From positions 1-64,000 of the forward strand of contig JAJQAG010000002.1 of NCBI GenBank assembly GCA_021203905.1: a stretch of 64,000 nt of DNA, read 5' to 3'. The DNA is from Coprobacillus sp. (GTDB lineage: Bacteria > Bacillota_I > Bacilli_A > RFN20 > CAG-826). Under the pieces are notes generated by a model. It was not told the origin of the DNA and made no database searches. It saw nothing but the letters and a program-made list of their open reading frames with translations. Below, piece after piece: positions 1 through 9,142 of the stretch. The translations under genes and the position numbers were made by a program. Every line of letters begins with the position of its first letter. Positions within the stretch are counted from its first letter, which is position 1.

Positions 1-75
1 CGGAACTGGCAGACGCGCTAGACTTAGGATCTAGTGGGGTAACCCGTGCAGGTTCAATTCCTGTTAACCGCACCA
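1..75 (+). tRNA. tRNA-Leu (anticodon TAG), 5' end missing
   Basis: The anticodon arm is a five-base-pair stem around the loop CTTAGGA, giving anticodon TAG (leucine, CUA-type codons). A long variable arm typical of class II tRNAs, a T arm with GGTTCAATTCC and an encoded 3' CCA follow. The first eight to ten bases of the acceptor stem lie before the window. A hairpin and T-run begin ten bases downstream. Confidence 0.95.
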
Positions 76-84
76 AGAAAATAT

Positions 85-108
85 CCGAATCGTTGCATTC
101 GGTTTTTT
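85..108 (+). terminator. Rho-independent terminator after tRNA-Leu
   Basis: A perfect six-base stem (CCGAAT / ATTCGG) with a six-base loop is followed by TTTTTT. It ends the tRNA-Leu transcript. Confidence 0.8.
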
Positions 109-111
109 ATA

Positions 112-136
112 CAAAAAATGGATACAAAGTATCCAT
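112..136 (-). terminator. Rho-independent terminator of the two-component operon
   Basis: Read on the minus strand, TGGATAC-TTT-GTATCCA forms a perfect seven-base stem followed by six T residues, just past the stop codon of the histidine kinase gene. Confidence 0.75.
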
Positions 137-150
137 TGGTGAATGTTTTA

Positions 151-1248
151 TTAGTCTAGATTACTTTTTGGAATATGAACAATAAAGGTACTGCCTTTAT
201 TTTTTATTGAATCCGCAGTAATGGTCCACCCATGGAGATTACAAATCCCCTTACAGATAGATAAACCTAATCCTATTCCTCTATTAGAAGTATTTCCTGC
301 TTCTTGATAATAACTATCAAAGATATGGGGAAGGGCCTCTTCTGAAATCCCAATTCCGTTATCCGCAAAGATAACGCGGTACTCGTCATCCCACTCCTCT
401 GTATACACTCTAATATGACCCTCTATTCCCGTATATTTCACCTCATTGGTAAAGAGGTTGTTCCATAGATCCTTCGTTAAGTCCTTAGAGGCATTTACTA
501 ATATATGTCCCACATTGATATCCACGGATATCTTTTTATATTCCACTTGTTGATAGAGTAGGAGCGCGGCCTCACCAATCTGTTCATCAAGATAAACATC
601 TTCTTTGTTAAGGATGATGTTTTGAGATTCGAGATTAGATTGCATTAAAGTCATATTAGCAAGATTAGATAACCAATCCGCTTGATCCATAATAATATGT
701 AAATATTTCTCTTTGTCTTCTTCAGAGAGGGTTTTGTCCTTTAAAAGTAGTTCACTATATCCTTTAATCGCGGCAATTGGAGTTTTAAATTCATGGGAGA
801 AATTTCTAATAAAATCTTGCTTTAATATAGTCGTCGAACTAAGCTCTTTTGCCACGGTATTTATTTGTTCCGCAATGTCTGTTAGATATTCCTCTCTACT
901 CGTTATTTTTAGGTTAATATCAAAGTTGCCTCTGGTCATTTGATTTAAAGCATCTCTAATATCAGTAATCGCTCTGGCACTTGTTCTCAATCTCAGGGTT
1001 GTTATTAAAGCGGATATGAGCAGGGATACAATCAAAGAGAAGAGGAGTAATAAGAACGCTCCTAACACCCCAAATTCAAGGTGGAATCCAAAGATAATAA
1101 TCGCAGCGATCCCTAAAGTAATCGCCGACGATATAATGTTATAAATAAATAAAGCGAGTCCTGTTCTGAGGATATATTCGACATAATGAGGATTATTTAT
1201 TTTGATTTTTTCTTTATTTTCTTTACTCTTTTTCTCTTTTTTACTCAT
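151..1248 (-). CDS. Sensor histidine kinase
   Basis: Membrane sensor kinase of a two-component system, 365 residues. After a basic N-terminus there are two membrane segments (about residues 26-54 and 61-85), a HAMP-like linker, and a HisKA domain with the phospho-acceptor in SHEFKTPIAAIKGYSELL (His about 152). The ATPase domain has an N box (NNLFTNEVKYT, about 263-273), G1 (DNGIG, about 296) and G2 (GIGLGL, about 324). The two segments are separated by only a few residues, so there is almost no extracellular sensor and the stimulus may come from the membrane or a partner. Start chosen at ATG 1248, preceded by AAGGAG and overlapping the regulator stop by eight bases; a longer frame reaching 1362 lies inside the regulator gene and is rejected. 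Stimulus unknown. Confidence 0.93.
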   Translation of the reverse strand: MSKKEKKSKENKEKIKINNPHYVEYILRTGLALFIYNIISSAITLGIAAIIIFGFHLEFGVLGAFLLLLFSLIVSLLISALITTLRLRTSARAITDIRDALNQMTRGNFDINLKITSREEYLTDIAEQINTVAKELSSTTILKQDFIRNFSHEFKTPIAAIKGYSELLLKDKTLSEEDKEKYLHIIMDQADWLSNLANMTLMQSNLESQNIILNKEDVYLDEQIGEAALLLYQQVEYKKISVDINVGHILVNASKDLTKDLWNNLFTNEVKYTGIEGHIRVYTEEWDDEYRVIFADNGIGISEEALPHIFDSYYQEAGNTSNRGIGLGLSICKGICNLHGWTITADSIKNKGSTFIVHIPKSNLD

Positions 1249-1924
1249 TACGGACTCCTTGGTAACCCACACCCATAATTGTATTAATTCCGATGTTTTC
1301 AAATGGCTCAATTTGCTTTCTAATTTTTGAAATAAAGACTTTGACAATATCATCATCAACATCTGAACTCACACCCCAGAATTCGTTAAATAATTGCCAC
1401 TTTGAAAACACTTTTTCAGGATATGAAAGTAGTTTAAATAAAATATCAAATTCAGTCTTGGTTAGAGTTACTTCTAGTTTCTTTGTTTTATCCGTTATTT
1501 TGTGGACATTGTTATCTAGAACTGTGTTTCCAATTTTCATGACATTAGATGTCGCAATTTTACTTCTTCTCGCAATAGCGTTGATTCTCATTATTAATTC
1601 GTCATAGTCAATGGGTTTTACCATGTAATCATCCACTCCTAAATCATAGGAGACCTTCTTATCTTCTGATGATCCTTTCGCGGTCACCATAATAATTGGA
1701 ATCGTGGAGTTTTCTTTTCTCACTTCCTCAACGAGTTCGTTCCCACTGAGATTGGGCATCATCTCATCAGCGATAATCATGTCAAAACTCTGGTCGAGAA
1801 ATAAATCTAGGGCCTCCGCTCCGTCTTTAGCGGTGACCACTTTAAACCCATTATGTGTTAAAACGGTCTCTAGTAAGGAGAGAATTGTTTCTTCATCATC
1901 AACGACTAGTATTTTCATGCTCAT
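1241..1924 (-). CDS. OmpR/PhoB-type response regulator
   Basis: Response regulator of 227 residues: receiver domain (about 3-118) with acidic pair D9-D10, phospho-acceptor D53, T80-type threonine in MVTA and the lysine of VKPIDYDEL, then a winged-helix DNA-binding domain (about 130-225). It is the first gene of a two-gene operon with the overlapping kinase. A second ATG two codons downstream (1918) has the better spacing from AGG, so the start is uncertain by two codons. It is divergent from a heterodimeric ABC exporter, a layout in which such regulators often control the exporter; a nine-base inverted repeat flanks the intergenic region and is a candidate binding site. Confidence 0.94.
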   Translation of the reverse strand: MSMKILVVDDEETILSLLETVLTHNGFKVVTAKDGAEALDLFLDQSFDMIIADEMMPNLSGNELVEEVRKENSTIPIIMVTAKGSSEDKKVSYDLGVDDYMVKPIDYDELIMRINAIARRSKIATSNVMKIGNTVLDNNVHKITDKTKKLEVTLTKTEFDILFKLLSYPEKVFSKWQLFNEFWGVSSDVDDDIVKVFISKIRKQIEPFENIGINTIMGVGYQGVRNE

Positions 1925-2010
1925 AACCTATATTTTACCCCCGTTTTTAATATTTTAGAAAATATTTAAAAAATGTTTCAAAAATTAACCTTTTATTAAC
2001 ATATAGGTTA
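1924..2010. promoter_or_regulatory. Divergent intergenic region with paired inverted repeats
   Basis: TAACCTATA at 1924-1932 is repeated as its exact reverse complement TATAGGTTA at 2002-2010. A second TAACCT at 1986-1991 forms a closer inverted pair with AGGTTA at 2005-2010. These sit between the response regulator and the ABC exporter and are candidate sites for the regulator. No clean promoter pair was identified. Confidence 0.4.
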
Positions 2011-2042
2011 CTAAAATATACTCTTTGGATAGGAGGAAAGCT

Positions 2043-3797
2043 ATGAGAATATTCAAGTATATTTCTAAACTTGGTTGGATTCTACTAGTCATTGCGGCTG
2101 GTCTAATTGTGTTTCAAGTATGGCTCGATCTTAAGTCCCCTGAGTACATGGCGGAACTCACCACTCTTATTCAAGAGCAAGAAAGTTCCATGCACGATGT
2201 TTGGATGAATGGATTGTGGATGCTTTTATGTTGTCTAGGTTCCTTAGCTACTTCCGCTTTAGTTGCGGTTATTTCAGCAAAGATTGCTTCTGATTTCTCC
2301 GCAACTCTTAGAGAGAAAATTTATGATAAGGTGATGTCATTCTCTATGGCGGAAATTGGAGCATTTTCAACCGCTTCGTTGATTACAAGAACAACCAACG
2401 ATATTACCCAAGTTCAGATGTTAATTACTATGGGACTTCAATCTCTCATTAGAGCCCCTGTGTTAGCGATTTGGGCAATTTGTAAAATTTCAAATGCGAG
2501 CTGGCAATGGACAGTTGCCACTGTGATCGCCGTGGTCATCATGGTTGCGGCTGTGGTCATTGTGATTTGCATTGCTCTACCAAAATTCAGAAAGTTGCAG
2601 AAGTTGACTGATGATGTCAACCGTGTCACGCGTGAAAACTTAAGTGGTATCCGCGTTGTGCGTGCGTACAATGCTGAAGATTATCAAGAGCAGAAGTTTG
2701 ATACTGCTAACGAGAAACTCAGTCGAACTAACTTATTCACTAATAGAACGATGGCCTTCTTGAACCCAATTATTTCCATGGTCATGAATGGTCTATCGCT
2801 TGCTATTTATTGGATTGGAGCGTTCATGGTTAACGCTATTGATCCTGAGAACTCTCTTGAGCGTATCACCCTCTTCTCTAACTCTCTTGCCTTTACTACT
2901 TATGGTTTACAAGTGGTGATGGCCTTCATGATGCTCGTCATGATCTTCATTATGTTACCAAGAGCTATGGTCTCTATCAGACGTCTTAATGAAGTTCTTG
3001 ATACTGAGCTCATTATTAAAGATGGTGAAGTTACCGAATCCCCAATTACCACTGGTGATATCGAATTCCACAATGTCTCCTTCTCTTACCCCGATAGTGA
3101 GGGTGGTGAGCATGTTCTCTCGGATATCGATTTCTCTGTGAGGGGAGGTGAGACTCTTGCCCTTATTGGTGCAACCGGTTCTGGTAAATCATCTATCATT
3201 AATCTCATTCCTCGTTTCTATGATGCGACCGAAGGTGAAGTCATAGTCGATGGAGTGAATGTCAAAGATTACAATCAACATTACCTCAGAGATAAGATTG
3301 GTTACATTTCTCAAAAGTCAGTTCTCTTCTCTGGTGATATTGAATCTAATGTTAACTATGGCACAAACAATGTCACAGAAGATGGTGTGCAAGAAGCTCT
3401 TCAAGTAGCGCAAGCATCAAACTTCGTGAACACCAATCCTGATGGCATCCATGCTTATGTCGCTCAAAATGGTGATAACTTCTCTGGTGGCCAGAAGCAG
3501 AGATTATCCATTGCTCGTGGTATTGCGAGAAAGCCTGAGATCCTCATCTTTGATGATACCTTCTCCGCTCTTGACTATGCCACCGATAGAAAATTACGTA
3601 CTGCTTTGAAGCAGTACTGTGCAAACACGACAAAGATTTATGTCTCACAACGTATTGGAACAATACGTGATTGTGACCAAATCCTTGTTATTGATGAAGG
3701 AAGGATTGTTGGTAAGGGCACTCATGATGAATTAATCAAGAATTGTCCCGTCTACCAAGAAATCGCTCTTTCTCAACTTTCAGCGGAGGAATTGTAA
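2043..3797 (+). CDS. Heterodimeric ABC exporter, subunit 1 (degenerate-site ATPase)
   Basis: Half-transporter of 584 residues: six-helix exporter membrane domain (about 1-310) fused to an ATPase domain with Walker A GATGSGKSS (about residue 376), canonical signature FSGGQKQR and Walker B ILIFDD. The residue after the Walker B aspartate is Asp, not the catalytic Glu, so this subunit brings a degenerate site, as in BmrCD/LmrCD-type multidrug exporters. Start at ATG 2043 behind AGGAGG; the in-frame TTG at 2025 lies upstream of that ribosome-binding site. The second subunit begins one base after the stop. Likely exports drugs, lipids or peptides; substrate not predictable. Confidence 0.93.
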   Translation: MRIFKYISKLGWILLVIAAGLIVFQVWLDLKSPEYMAELTTLIQEQESSMHDVWMNGLWMLLCCLGSLATSALVAVISAKIASDFSATLREKIYDKVMSFSMAEIGAFSTASLITRTTNDITQVQMLITMGLQSLIRAPVLAIWAICKISNASWQWTVATVIAVVIMVAAVVIVICIALPKFRKLQKLTDDVNRVTRENLSGIRVVRAYNAEDYQEQKFDTANEKLSRTNLFTNRTMAFLNPIISMVMNGLSLAIYWIGAFMVNAIDPENSLERITLFSNSLAFTTYGLQVVMAFMMLVMIFIMLPRAMVSIRRLNEVLDTELIIKDGEVTESPITTGDIEFHNVSFSYPDSEGGEHVLSDIDFSVRGGETLALIGATGSGKSSIINLIPRFYDATEGEVIVDGVNVKDYNQHYLRDKIGYISQKSVLFSGDIESNVNYGTNNVTEDGVQEALQVAQASNFVNTNPDGIHAYVAQNGDNFSGGQKQRLSIARGIARKPEILIFDDTFSALDYATDRKLRTALKQYCANTTKIYVSQRIGTIRDCDQILVIDEGRIVGKGTHDELIKNCPVYQEIALSQLSAEEL

Positions 3798-3798
3798 A

Positions 3799-5691
3799 AT
3801 GCCAGGGCCAATGGGTGGAGCAGGAGCTCGTCGTGGTGGACCTATGGGAGGCAGAGGCAATACTGGTGAAAAAGCCAATGACTTCTGGGGAACATGGAAG
3901 AGAATCATCCTTTATTCAAAGAAATTATTACCCGTTATGGGTATCGCCTTAATCTGTGCTATTGGAGCAGCGGTCTGTGCTTTACTCGGACCAGGATATC
4001 TCTCTGATATCTCAGATGAAATTCAACTCGGTATTCAAGGCAATATTGCCGTCAACATGGATGAGGTGGTCCATCTCTGTATCATCTTACTCATTATCTA
4101 TGTTGTCAGTGCCTTACTGCACTTCACGACCTCTCTAACGATGGCGTGGGTCACCATTAGCATTGCCCAGAAAATGAGAACAGATATTTCAAATAAGATT
4201 AACGTCTTACCCATGAAATACTTCAACTTACACGAAACCGGAGACATTATGTCGCGTGTGACAAATGATGTCGATATGGTAGCACAATCACTGAATAGTG
4301 TTGTGTCAACGCTATTCACCGCGGTGACAAACTTCATTGGTGCCCTTATCATGATGTTTGTGACTAACTGGATTCTTGCCTTCACCGGCATTGCCGCTTC
4401 AATTATCGGCTTTGCCTTCATGCTTATCATCATGTCCAGATCTCAGAAATACTTCTTACAACAACAACGTTACCTTGGTGATGTTGATGGTCATATTGAA
4501 GAGGTCTATACCGGACACACTATTGTGAAAGCCTATAATGGTGAAGAAGAAGAGAAAATTAAATTTGATGATCTTAACAATCATTTGAGAAGTGCCAACT
4601 TCAGAGCAAACTCTTTATCTGGTCTAATGATGCCATTTATGACATTCGTTGGTAACCTTGCCTATGTCGCAGTCTGCGTTGTGGGAGCAATTCTAGTCAA
4701 GAACGATACAATAACTATTGGTGTTATCATTGCGTTCATTGTCTACGTTCGCGTTTTCACATCACCCCTATCCCAGATTGCTCAAGCTACTCAATCAATG
4801 CAGTCTGCGGCAGCGGCTGGTGAAAGAGTCTTCCAGTTCTTCGATGAGACTCCTCTTCCAGACGAGAGCTATAAGCCAAGCTTCAATACCTTAAAGGCAC
4901 AAGCACTTGGTGAGAATGCTCCTGTTGATGAGAATGGAAATTATCTTCCTATTCCCACAAAGGGTGATGTCGTCTTTGATCATGTCCAGTTTGGATATGA
5001 AGATACCGGTGTGATTGTTATTCACGATTTATGCGCACACGCAAAAGCCGGAAAGAAGATTGCCATTGTTGGTCCTACTGGCGCGGGTAAAACAACCATC
5101 GTTAACTGTCTAATGAGATTCCACGAACTCGTCTCTGGTGATATTAGGATCGATGGAGTGAGCACTAAAGACATCTCAATGAGTGATGTCCGAAGTAACT
5201 TCTGTATGGTCTTACAAGACACATGGTTATTTGAAGGCACCATTAAAGAAAACCTCGTCTATAACCTCGAGGGAATCAGTGATGAAACAGTTCTTGAAGC
5301 CTGCGAAGCCGTAGGTCTCACCTACCTCATCAATACTCTCCCAGAAGGACTTGATACCGTCATTAATGATGACATCAACCTCTCCGCTGGTCAGAAGCAA
5401 CAATTAACTATTGCCCGTGCAATTATCGCTAATCGTCCAATCTTAATTCTCGATGAGGCAACTTCCTCTATTGATACGAGAACTGAGATTAAGATTCAAG
5501 AAGCGATGGATAAACTCATGGAGGGAAGAACTAGTTTCGTCATTGCCCATAGATTAAGCACCATTAAGAACGCGGATCTCATTCTCGTCCTTGATCATGG
5601 TGATGTCGTGGAGCAAGGCACTCACGAAGAACTCCTCGCCAAGGGTGGCTTCTATTCTAACTTATATAACTCTCAATTTGATCCAGAGTAA
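3799..5691 (+). CDS. Heterodimeric ABC exporter, subunit 2 (catalytic ATPase)
   Basis: Half-transporter of 630 residues. A Gly/Arg/Met-rich N-terminal tail (about 1-22) precedes a six-helix membrane domain and an ATPase domain with Walker A GPTGAGKTT (about residue 425), signature LSAGQKQQ (about 528) and a canonical Walker B ILILDEATSSID with catalytic Glu. The altered signature (Ala for the first Gly) faces the subunit 1 Walker site, so both defects fall in the same nucleotide site, as expected for an asymmetric exporter. SD GGAGGA overlaps the end of subunit 1. Divergent from the two-component genes. Confidence 0.93.
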   Translation: MPGPMGGAGARRGGPMGGRGNTGEKANDFWGTWKRIILYSKKLLPVMGIALICAIGAAVCALLGPGYLSDISDEIQLGIQGNIAVNMDEVVHLCIILLIIYVVSALLHFTTSLTMAWVTISIAQKMRTDISNKINVLPMKYFNLHETGDIMSRVTNDVDMVAQSLNSVVSTLFTAVTNFIGALIMMFVTNWILAFTGIAASIIGFAFMLIIMSRSQKYFLQQQRYLGDVDGHIEEVYTGHTIVKAYNGEEEEKIKFDDLNNHLRSANFRANSLSGLMMPFMTFVGNLAYVAVCVVGAILVKNDTITIGVIIAFIVYVRVFTSPLSQIAQATQSMQSAAAAGERVFQFFDETPLPDESYKPSFNTLKAQALGENAPVDENGNYLPIPTKGDVVFDHVQFGYEDTGVIVIHDLCAHAKAGKKIAIVGPTGAGKTTIVNCLMRFHELVSGDIRIDGVSTKDISMSDVRSNFCMVLQDTWLFEGTIKENLVYNLEGISDETVLEACEAVGLTYLINTLPEGLDTVINDDINLSAGQKQQLTIARAIIANRPILILDEATSSIDTRTEIKIQEAMDKLMEGRTSFVIAHRLSTIKNADLILVLDHGDVVEQGTHEELLAKGGFYSNLYNSQFDPE

Positions 5692-5714
5692 TATAATCTC
5701 CAACCTTAAAGAAA

Positions 5715-5740
5715 AGTCCCACTTTGTGGGGCTTTTTCTT
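5715..5740. terminator. Bidirectional terminator
   Basis: AGTCCCAC-TTT-GTGGGGCT stem followed by TTTTTC on the plus strand, with a T-run also on the minus strand. It serves the ABC exporter operon and the converging membrane-protein cluster. Confidence 0.85.
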
Positions 5741-5757
5741 TATATTGTTTTGGTTTT

Positions 5758-6075
5758 TTACTCTGACACTTCGACATAAAGAAGAAGGAAGAAGGCCACA
5801 ATGACCACAATGAGGAGAGCGAGAAAAGAGAGGACAAAAGAGGTCACTCCTAACCAGTTTAATTTGTTGTAGCGGTTATGAAGCGCGAGAGCGCAGATGC
5901 TAAAGATAAAACCTATAAGTGGCACTCCAATAAAGAAGAAGAGAAAGATAGTAAGCTCTCCATCAACAACAAGGGTGAGAAGGATTATTAATATAATCGT
6001 GCCCACGAGAAAAATAGTGGAGACGATTCCCCACCAATTGTATTTGTTTTTAACTCGTTCTATATCTTCATTCAT
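5758..6075 (-). CDS. Small membrane protein (three predicted helices)
   Basis: Protein of 105 residues, unrecognised. Three hydrophobic segments (about 15-36, 41-62, 77-102) follow a short charged N-terminus beginning MNEDIERVKNKY. The start ATG directly follows the stop of the upstream membrane protein (TAA-ATG), so it is the last gene of a translationally coupled minus-strand cluster. It resembles the DUF4190-like class of small zinc-ribbon-associated membrane proteins only in architecture; that is a guess. Confidence 0.7.
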   Translation of the reverse strand: MNEDIERVKNKYNWWGIVSTIFLVGTIILIILLTLVVDGELTIFLFFFIGVPLIGFIFSICALALHNRYNKLNWLGVTSFVLSFLALLIVVIVAFFLLLYVEVSE

Positions 6076-6378
6076 TTATCTAAATCTTGTCGCGCTGTCA
6101 TAGCCGTCCCAGGCATAGAGGACTATCACCCCCACCATAACGATGAGAGAGATGATAAAACCAATGAGGGCTAACCACTTGGAGTTATATTTCTTCCAAC
6201 GGCTAAAACCGGCGATGGAGAAGAGATTTCCAAGAACACATCCTATCCACCAACCCATGGAATAGGAACAGAGAAACATACAACCCACACTCATAATAAG
6301 GCCCACTAAAGCCATCCAGTTAAAGGGTAGTTTGGTCTCTTTTTGTTCTGTCTCAATATTCGTTTCTTCTAATTCCAT
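6076..6378 (-). CDS. Small membrane protein
   Basis: Protein of 100 residues with an acidic N-terminus (MELEETNIETEQKE) and three hydrophobic segments (about 22-40, 43-58 and 71-91); function unknown. Start placed at ATG 6378, because the longer frame to 6432 would overlap the upstream gene and begins with residues that look like translated non-coding sequence. The stop codon abuts the ATG of the next gene. Pattern of helices is close to its downstream neighbour, suggesting related proteins arising by duplication. Confidence 0.65.
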   Translation of the reverse strand: MELEETNIETEQKETKLPFNWMALVGLIMSVGCMFLCSYSMGWWIGCVLGNLFSIAGFSRWKKYNSKWLALIGFIISLIVMVGVIVLYAWDGYDSATRFR

Positions 6379-6397
6379 AATCTCTATTATATCTCTT

Positions 6398-6841
6398 TTA
6401 TAGTAGTATGGCGTATAACAACCCCGCAACAAAGAGGATGACGCCTAAGGTAATTCCCACTCCGGCGTAGCTATTTCTCGCTCTAAATATCTTATCTTGC
6501 TTCGCGAGGGAGATGGAACTAATAATTGTACCCACACCCCCAATAACGGCTGTGGCAATTAAGAGTCCAACACTTTCAAATATCATCGCAAGGATGATAA
6601 GAACCACGCCCACCATGGAAATAATAAATCCCACAACAGAACCAATGTTTGTCTTTTTGATTTTTGCGGGTTCTCCAGTGGTACTCATCATATTTCCGGT
6701 GGTTCCTATGGGTTCAATGCTCCCTGGAGTCTGTCTATGAGGATTCATGGGACTCATCTTCTCTTTCGCGACCGGCGCTCCACAATGAGAGCAATATAAT
6801 GAATCATCATCTATTTCTGCACCACACCTTGAGCAATACAT
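6398..6841 (-). CDS. Zinc-ribbon membrane protein
   Basis: Protein of 147 residues. The N-terminus is a zinc ribbon with two CxxC pairs (YCSRCGAEI and YCSHCGAPV, residues 3-22), then a polar linker and three hydrophobic segments (about 66-87, 89-108 and 125-146). This zinc_ribbon_2 plus membrane-helix architecture is common in Firmicutes but its role is not established. It starts two bases after the thioesterase stop and is followed by two small membrane proteins, so all four are probably co-transcribed. Confidence 0.78.
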   Translation of the reverse strand: MYCSRCGAEIDDDSLYCSHCGAPVAKEKMSPMNPHRQTPGSIEPIGTTGNMMSTTGEPAKIKKTNIGSVVGFIISMVGVVLIILAMIFESVGLLIATAVIGGVGTIISSISLAKQDKIFRARNSYAGVGITLGVILFVAGLLYAILL

Positions 6842-6843
6842 TC

Positions 6844-7575
6844 TTACTCCCCTATCTTAATTAGTATTCTTGTTACTATCTCTCCATCTAGGATGAAGAC
6901 TGCGGTAATTTTATTTTCTTCTTTTCCCCATTTAATAGTGGCCTCTTCTCCAAGAGAGAGTTCTTTTAAGTAGTTGGTCTCCACACTGGTAATTACTTCA
7001 TCATATTCGTGACCAGTAGCGTCTAAAACTTTGGCAAAGTACTTGGTGTTATTCATATGACCATTGTGATCAATGACATCGGGTTCCACTTTAAAGTGGT
7101 ACTCATGGTCAAGTTTACTTTCATCCACACTGATGGCCATCAAAGGTCCTGGAAGAGCGTCTTCTTCATCAAAGATATCGTCACCTTCAAGAAGGGTATC
7201 AAGAGAGACAAGCTTTCGATTCTCTGTGGAGATGACCGCCCACTTAAACTTTCCTCTCGCAATAACCTCTCCCTTAGTGGTGGTCACCACTTCATGTCTC
7301 ATTGAAGAGAACTTTTCAAAAGGATTAGCCCAGGTAGTGACAATGACATCATCCCCAAAATTGAAGCAGCGATTGACAATCTCAATCTTTGTTCGCGTGA
7401 TAATCCAAAGAAGTCCTCTCTCTTTCATCCTGTGGTATTCAATGGAGGTTGGTAAGACCGCTCTCCCGGCAACATCTTGGAATAAATCAAGGATAGTTAA
7501 AGGAGTCAATTGGTCGTTTCTATCCACCATATTGAGAGTAATTGCGTACACCTGGGAAAACTTATCGAGTTTCAT
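6844..7575 (-). CDS. Acyl-ACP thioesterase (double hot-dog)
   Basis: Protein of 243 residues of the acyl-ACP thioesterase family (bacterial FatA/FatB relatives): two hot-dog repeats, the first with the motif LFQDVAGRAVL and the second with DHNGHMNNTKYF, which holds the conserved Asn/His-type catalytic region. It would release free fatty acids from acyl carrier protein in the cytoplasm. Length fits the bacterial family. No Shine-Dalgarno is visible before ATG 7575 (upstream bases TTTTTGTGTT). First gene of a minus-strand cluster with three small membrane proteins, suggesting a link to envelope lipid metabolism, which is inference. Confidence 0.88.
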   Translation of the reverse strand: MKLDKFSQVYAITLNMVDRNDQLTPLTILDLFQDVAGRAVLPTSIEYHRMKERGLLWIITRTKIEIVNRCFNFGDDVIVTTWANPFEKFSSMRHEVVTTTKGEVIARGKFKWAVISTENRKLVSLDTLLEGDDIFDEEDALPGPLMAISVDESKLDHEYHFKVEPDVIDHNGHMNNTKYFAKVLDATGHEYDEVITSVETNYLKELSLGEEATIKWGKEENKITAVFILDGEIVTRILIKIGE

Positions 7576-7715
7576 AACACAAAAATAATAATACTATTTT
7601 TGAGAAATAGGAATAATTGCTCATATTTTACAAAATTATCATTCTGATAATAATACACTTTAATCTCTTTTTGTTTTATAATTATTCTAAGCGTTTATAA
7701 AAGGGGAAACCGATT

Positions 7716-9140
7716 ATGAGAAGAACAAAGATTATTTGTACTATCGGTCCCGCGAGTGACAATGAGGAAACACTTGAGAAGCTTGCTCTTGCCGGTATGA
7801 ATGTCGCGAGACTCAATTTTTCACATGGCACTCACGAAGAACACAAAGAGAAAATTGATAGGATTAAAAGGGTGAGAGAAAAACTTCATCTCCCCATTGC
7901 CATAATGCTAGATACCAAAGGACCAGAGTTCCGTATTCGTGATTTTAAAGATGGGAAAGTCTTTATTTGTGATGGAGCGGAGTTTACCTTTACCACTGAA
8001 GAGATCTTAGGTGATGAGACTATTGTCTCTGTGAACTATAAAGGTTTAGCGGATGATCTTAGTGTGGGAGATACTATCACTGTTAACGATGGACTTGTCA
8101 TCTTTAGAGTAACCTCTATTGTGGGTCCTGAAATTCACTGTAAGTGTGTCGTTGGAGGAGAACTCTCTAACCACAAATCTATGTCCTTCCCTAATAAAGT
8201 ATTAAATAACATCTTCCTTAGTGATGATGATAAGAGTGATCTTCTTTTTGGAATTGAGAATGATATTGATTTTATCGCCGCATCATTCGTGTCCACTAAA
8301 GCGGATGTCGCTTCCATGAGAGCCTTCTTAAATGCTCATGGAGGAGAGAATATTGATATCATCGCCAAGATTGAAAATCAAAGCGGTGTCAATAACATTG
8401 ATGAGATTTGTGAAGTTGTCGATGGGGTGATGGTGGCCCGTGGTGATCTTGGATGTGAACTCCCAATTAGAGAAATCCCCATGGTTCAGAAACAACTCAT
8501 TGCCAAGTGTCGTATGCTTGGTAAGAAAGTGGTAACCGCGACCGAAATGCTTGAGTCGATGACTCATAATCCTCGTCCCACAAGAGCCGAGGTTTCTGAT
8601 GTCGCTAACGCTGTAGTGGATGGTAGTAGTGCGATTATGCTCTCCGCAGAAACCGCTAGTGGTAAGTTCCCTGTAGAATCAGTTAAGACCATGGCGGAGA
8701 TTGCGGAATATACTGAAAATCACATTGACTATACAACTATCTTTAACGCCACTCACTTCACAGTTAATAGTGCGACAGATGCTCTTTCATATAGTACTTG
8801 CTCGATGGCCATAAATGTTGGTGCAAAAGCCATAGCGGTTTCCACTGTCAGTGGGCGTACCGCTTATATGGTTTCAAGATTCCGTCCTCCAGTGCCTATT
8901 ATGGGTATTACTATTGATGAGAAGTGCTGGAGAAAGTTATCTCTCTCTTGGGGAGTGATTCCCATGCTTACTGTGAAAGCGGATGATACTGATGAACTCT
9001 ATAAAAATGCCTTTGTTCTTACAAGAGATTATCTTGATCTTGTTAAAGGAGACATTGTCGTTTTAACCGGTGGTCGTGTTAAGGGTTATCGTGAAGAAGC
9101 TGAAGACACTGACACAATTAAAATTATTACAACCAAATAA
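7716..9140 (+). CDS. pyk: Pyruvate kinase
   Basis: Glycolytic enzyme converting phosphoenolpyruvate and ADP to pyruvate and ATP. The 474-residue length fits the form lacking the extra C-terminal PEP-utiliser domain of Bacillus Pyk. Visible are the N-terminal [11 protein letters not shown], the active-site strand [11 protein letters not shown], the metal/PEP-binding [13 protein letters not shown] and the TATEMLESM motif. AAGGGG lies before the ATG. A TATAAT at 7677-7682 is a plausible -10, without a good -35. glyA follows two bases later. Confidence 0.97.
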   Translation: MRRTKIICTIGPASDNEETLEKLALAGMNVARLNFSHGTHEEHKEKIDRIKRVREKLHLPIAIMLDTKGPEFRIRDFKDGKVFICDGAEFTFTTEEILGDETIVSVNYKGLADDLSVGDTITVNDGLVIFRVTSIVGPEIHCKCVVGGELSNHKSMSFPNKVLNNIFLSDDDKSDLLFGIENDIDFIAASFVSTKADVASMRAFLNAHGGENIDIIAKIENQSGVNNIDEICEVVDGVMVARGDLGCELPIREIPMVQKQLIAKCRMLGKKVVTATEMLESMTHNPRPTRAEVSDVANAVVDGSSAIMLSAETASGKFPVESVKTMAEIAEYTENHIDYTTIFNATHFTVNSATDALSYSTCSMAINVGAKAIAVSTVSGRTAYMVSRFRPPVPIMGITIDEKCWRKLSLSWGVIPMLTVKADDTDELYKNAFVLTRDYLDLVKGDIVVLTGGRVKGYREEAEDTDTIKIITTK

Positions 9141-9142
9141 TT

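Noticed and set aside
1249-1362. Longer N-terminus for the histidine kinase
   Set aside because: This stretch lies inside the response regulator gene; ATG 1248 has its own AAGGAG and the standard overlap.
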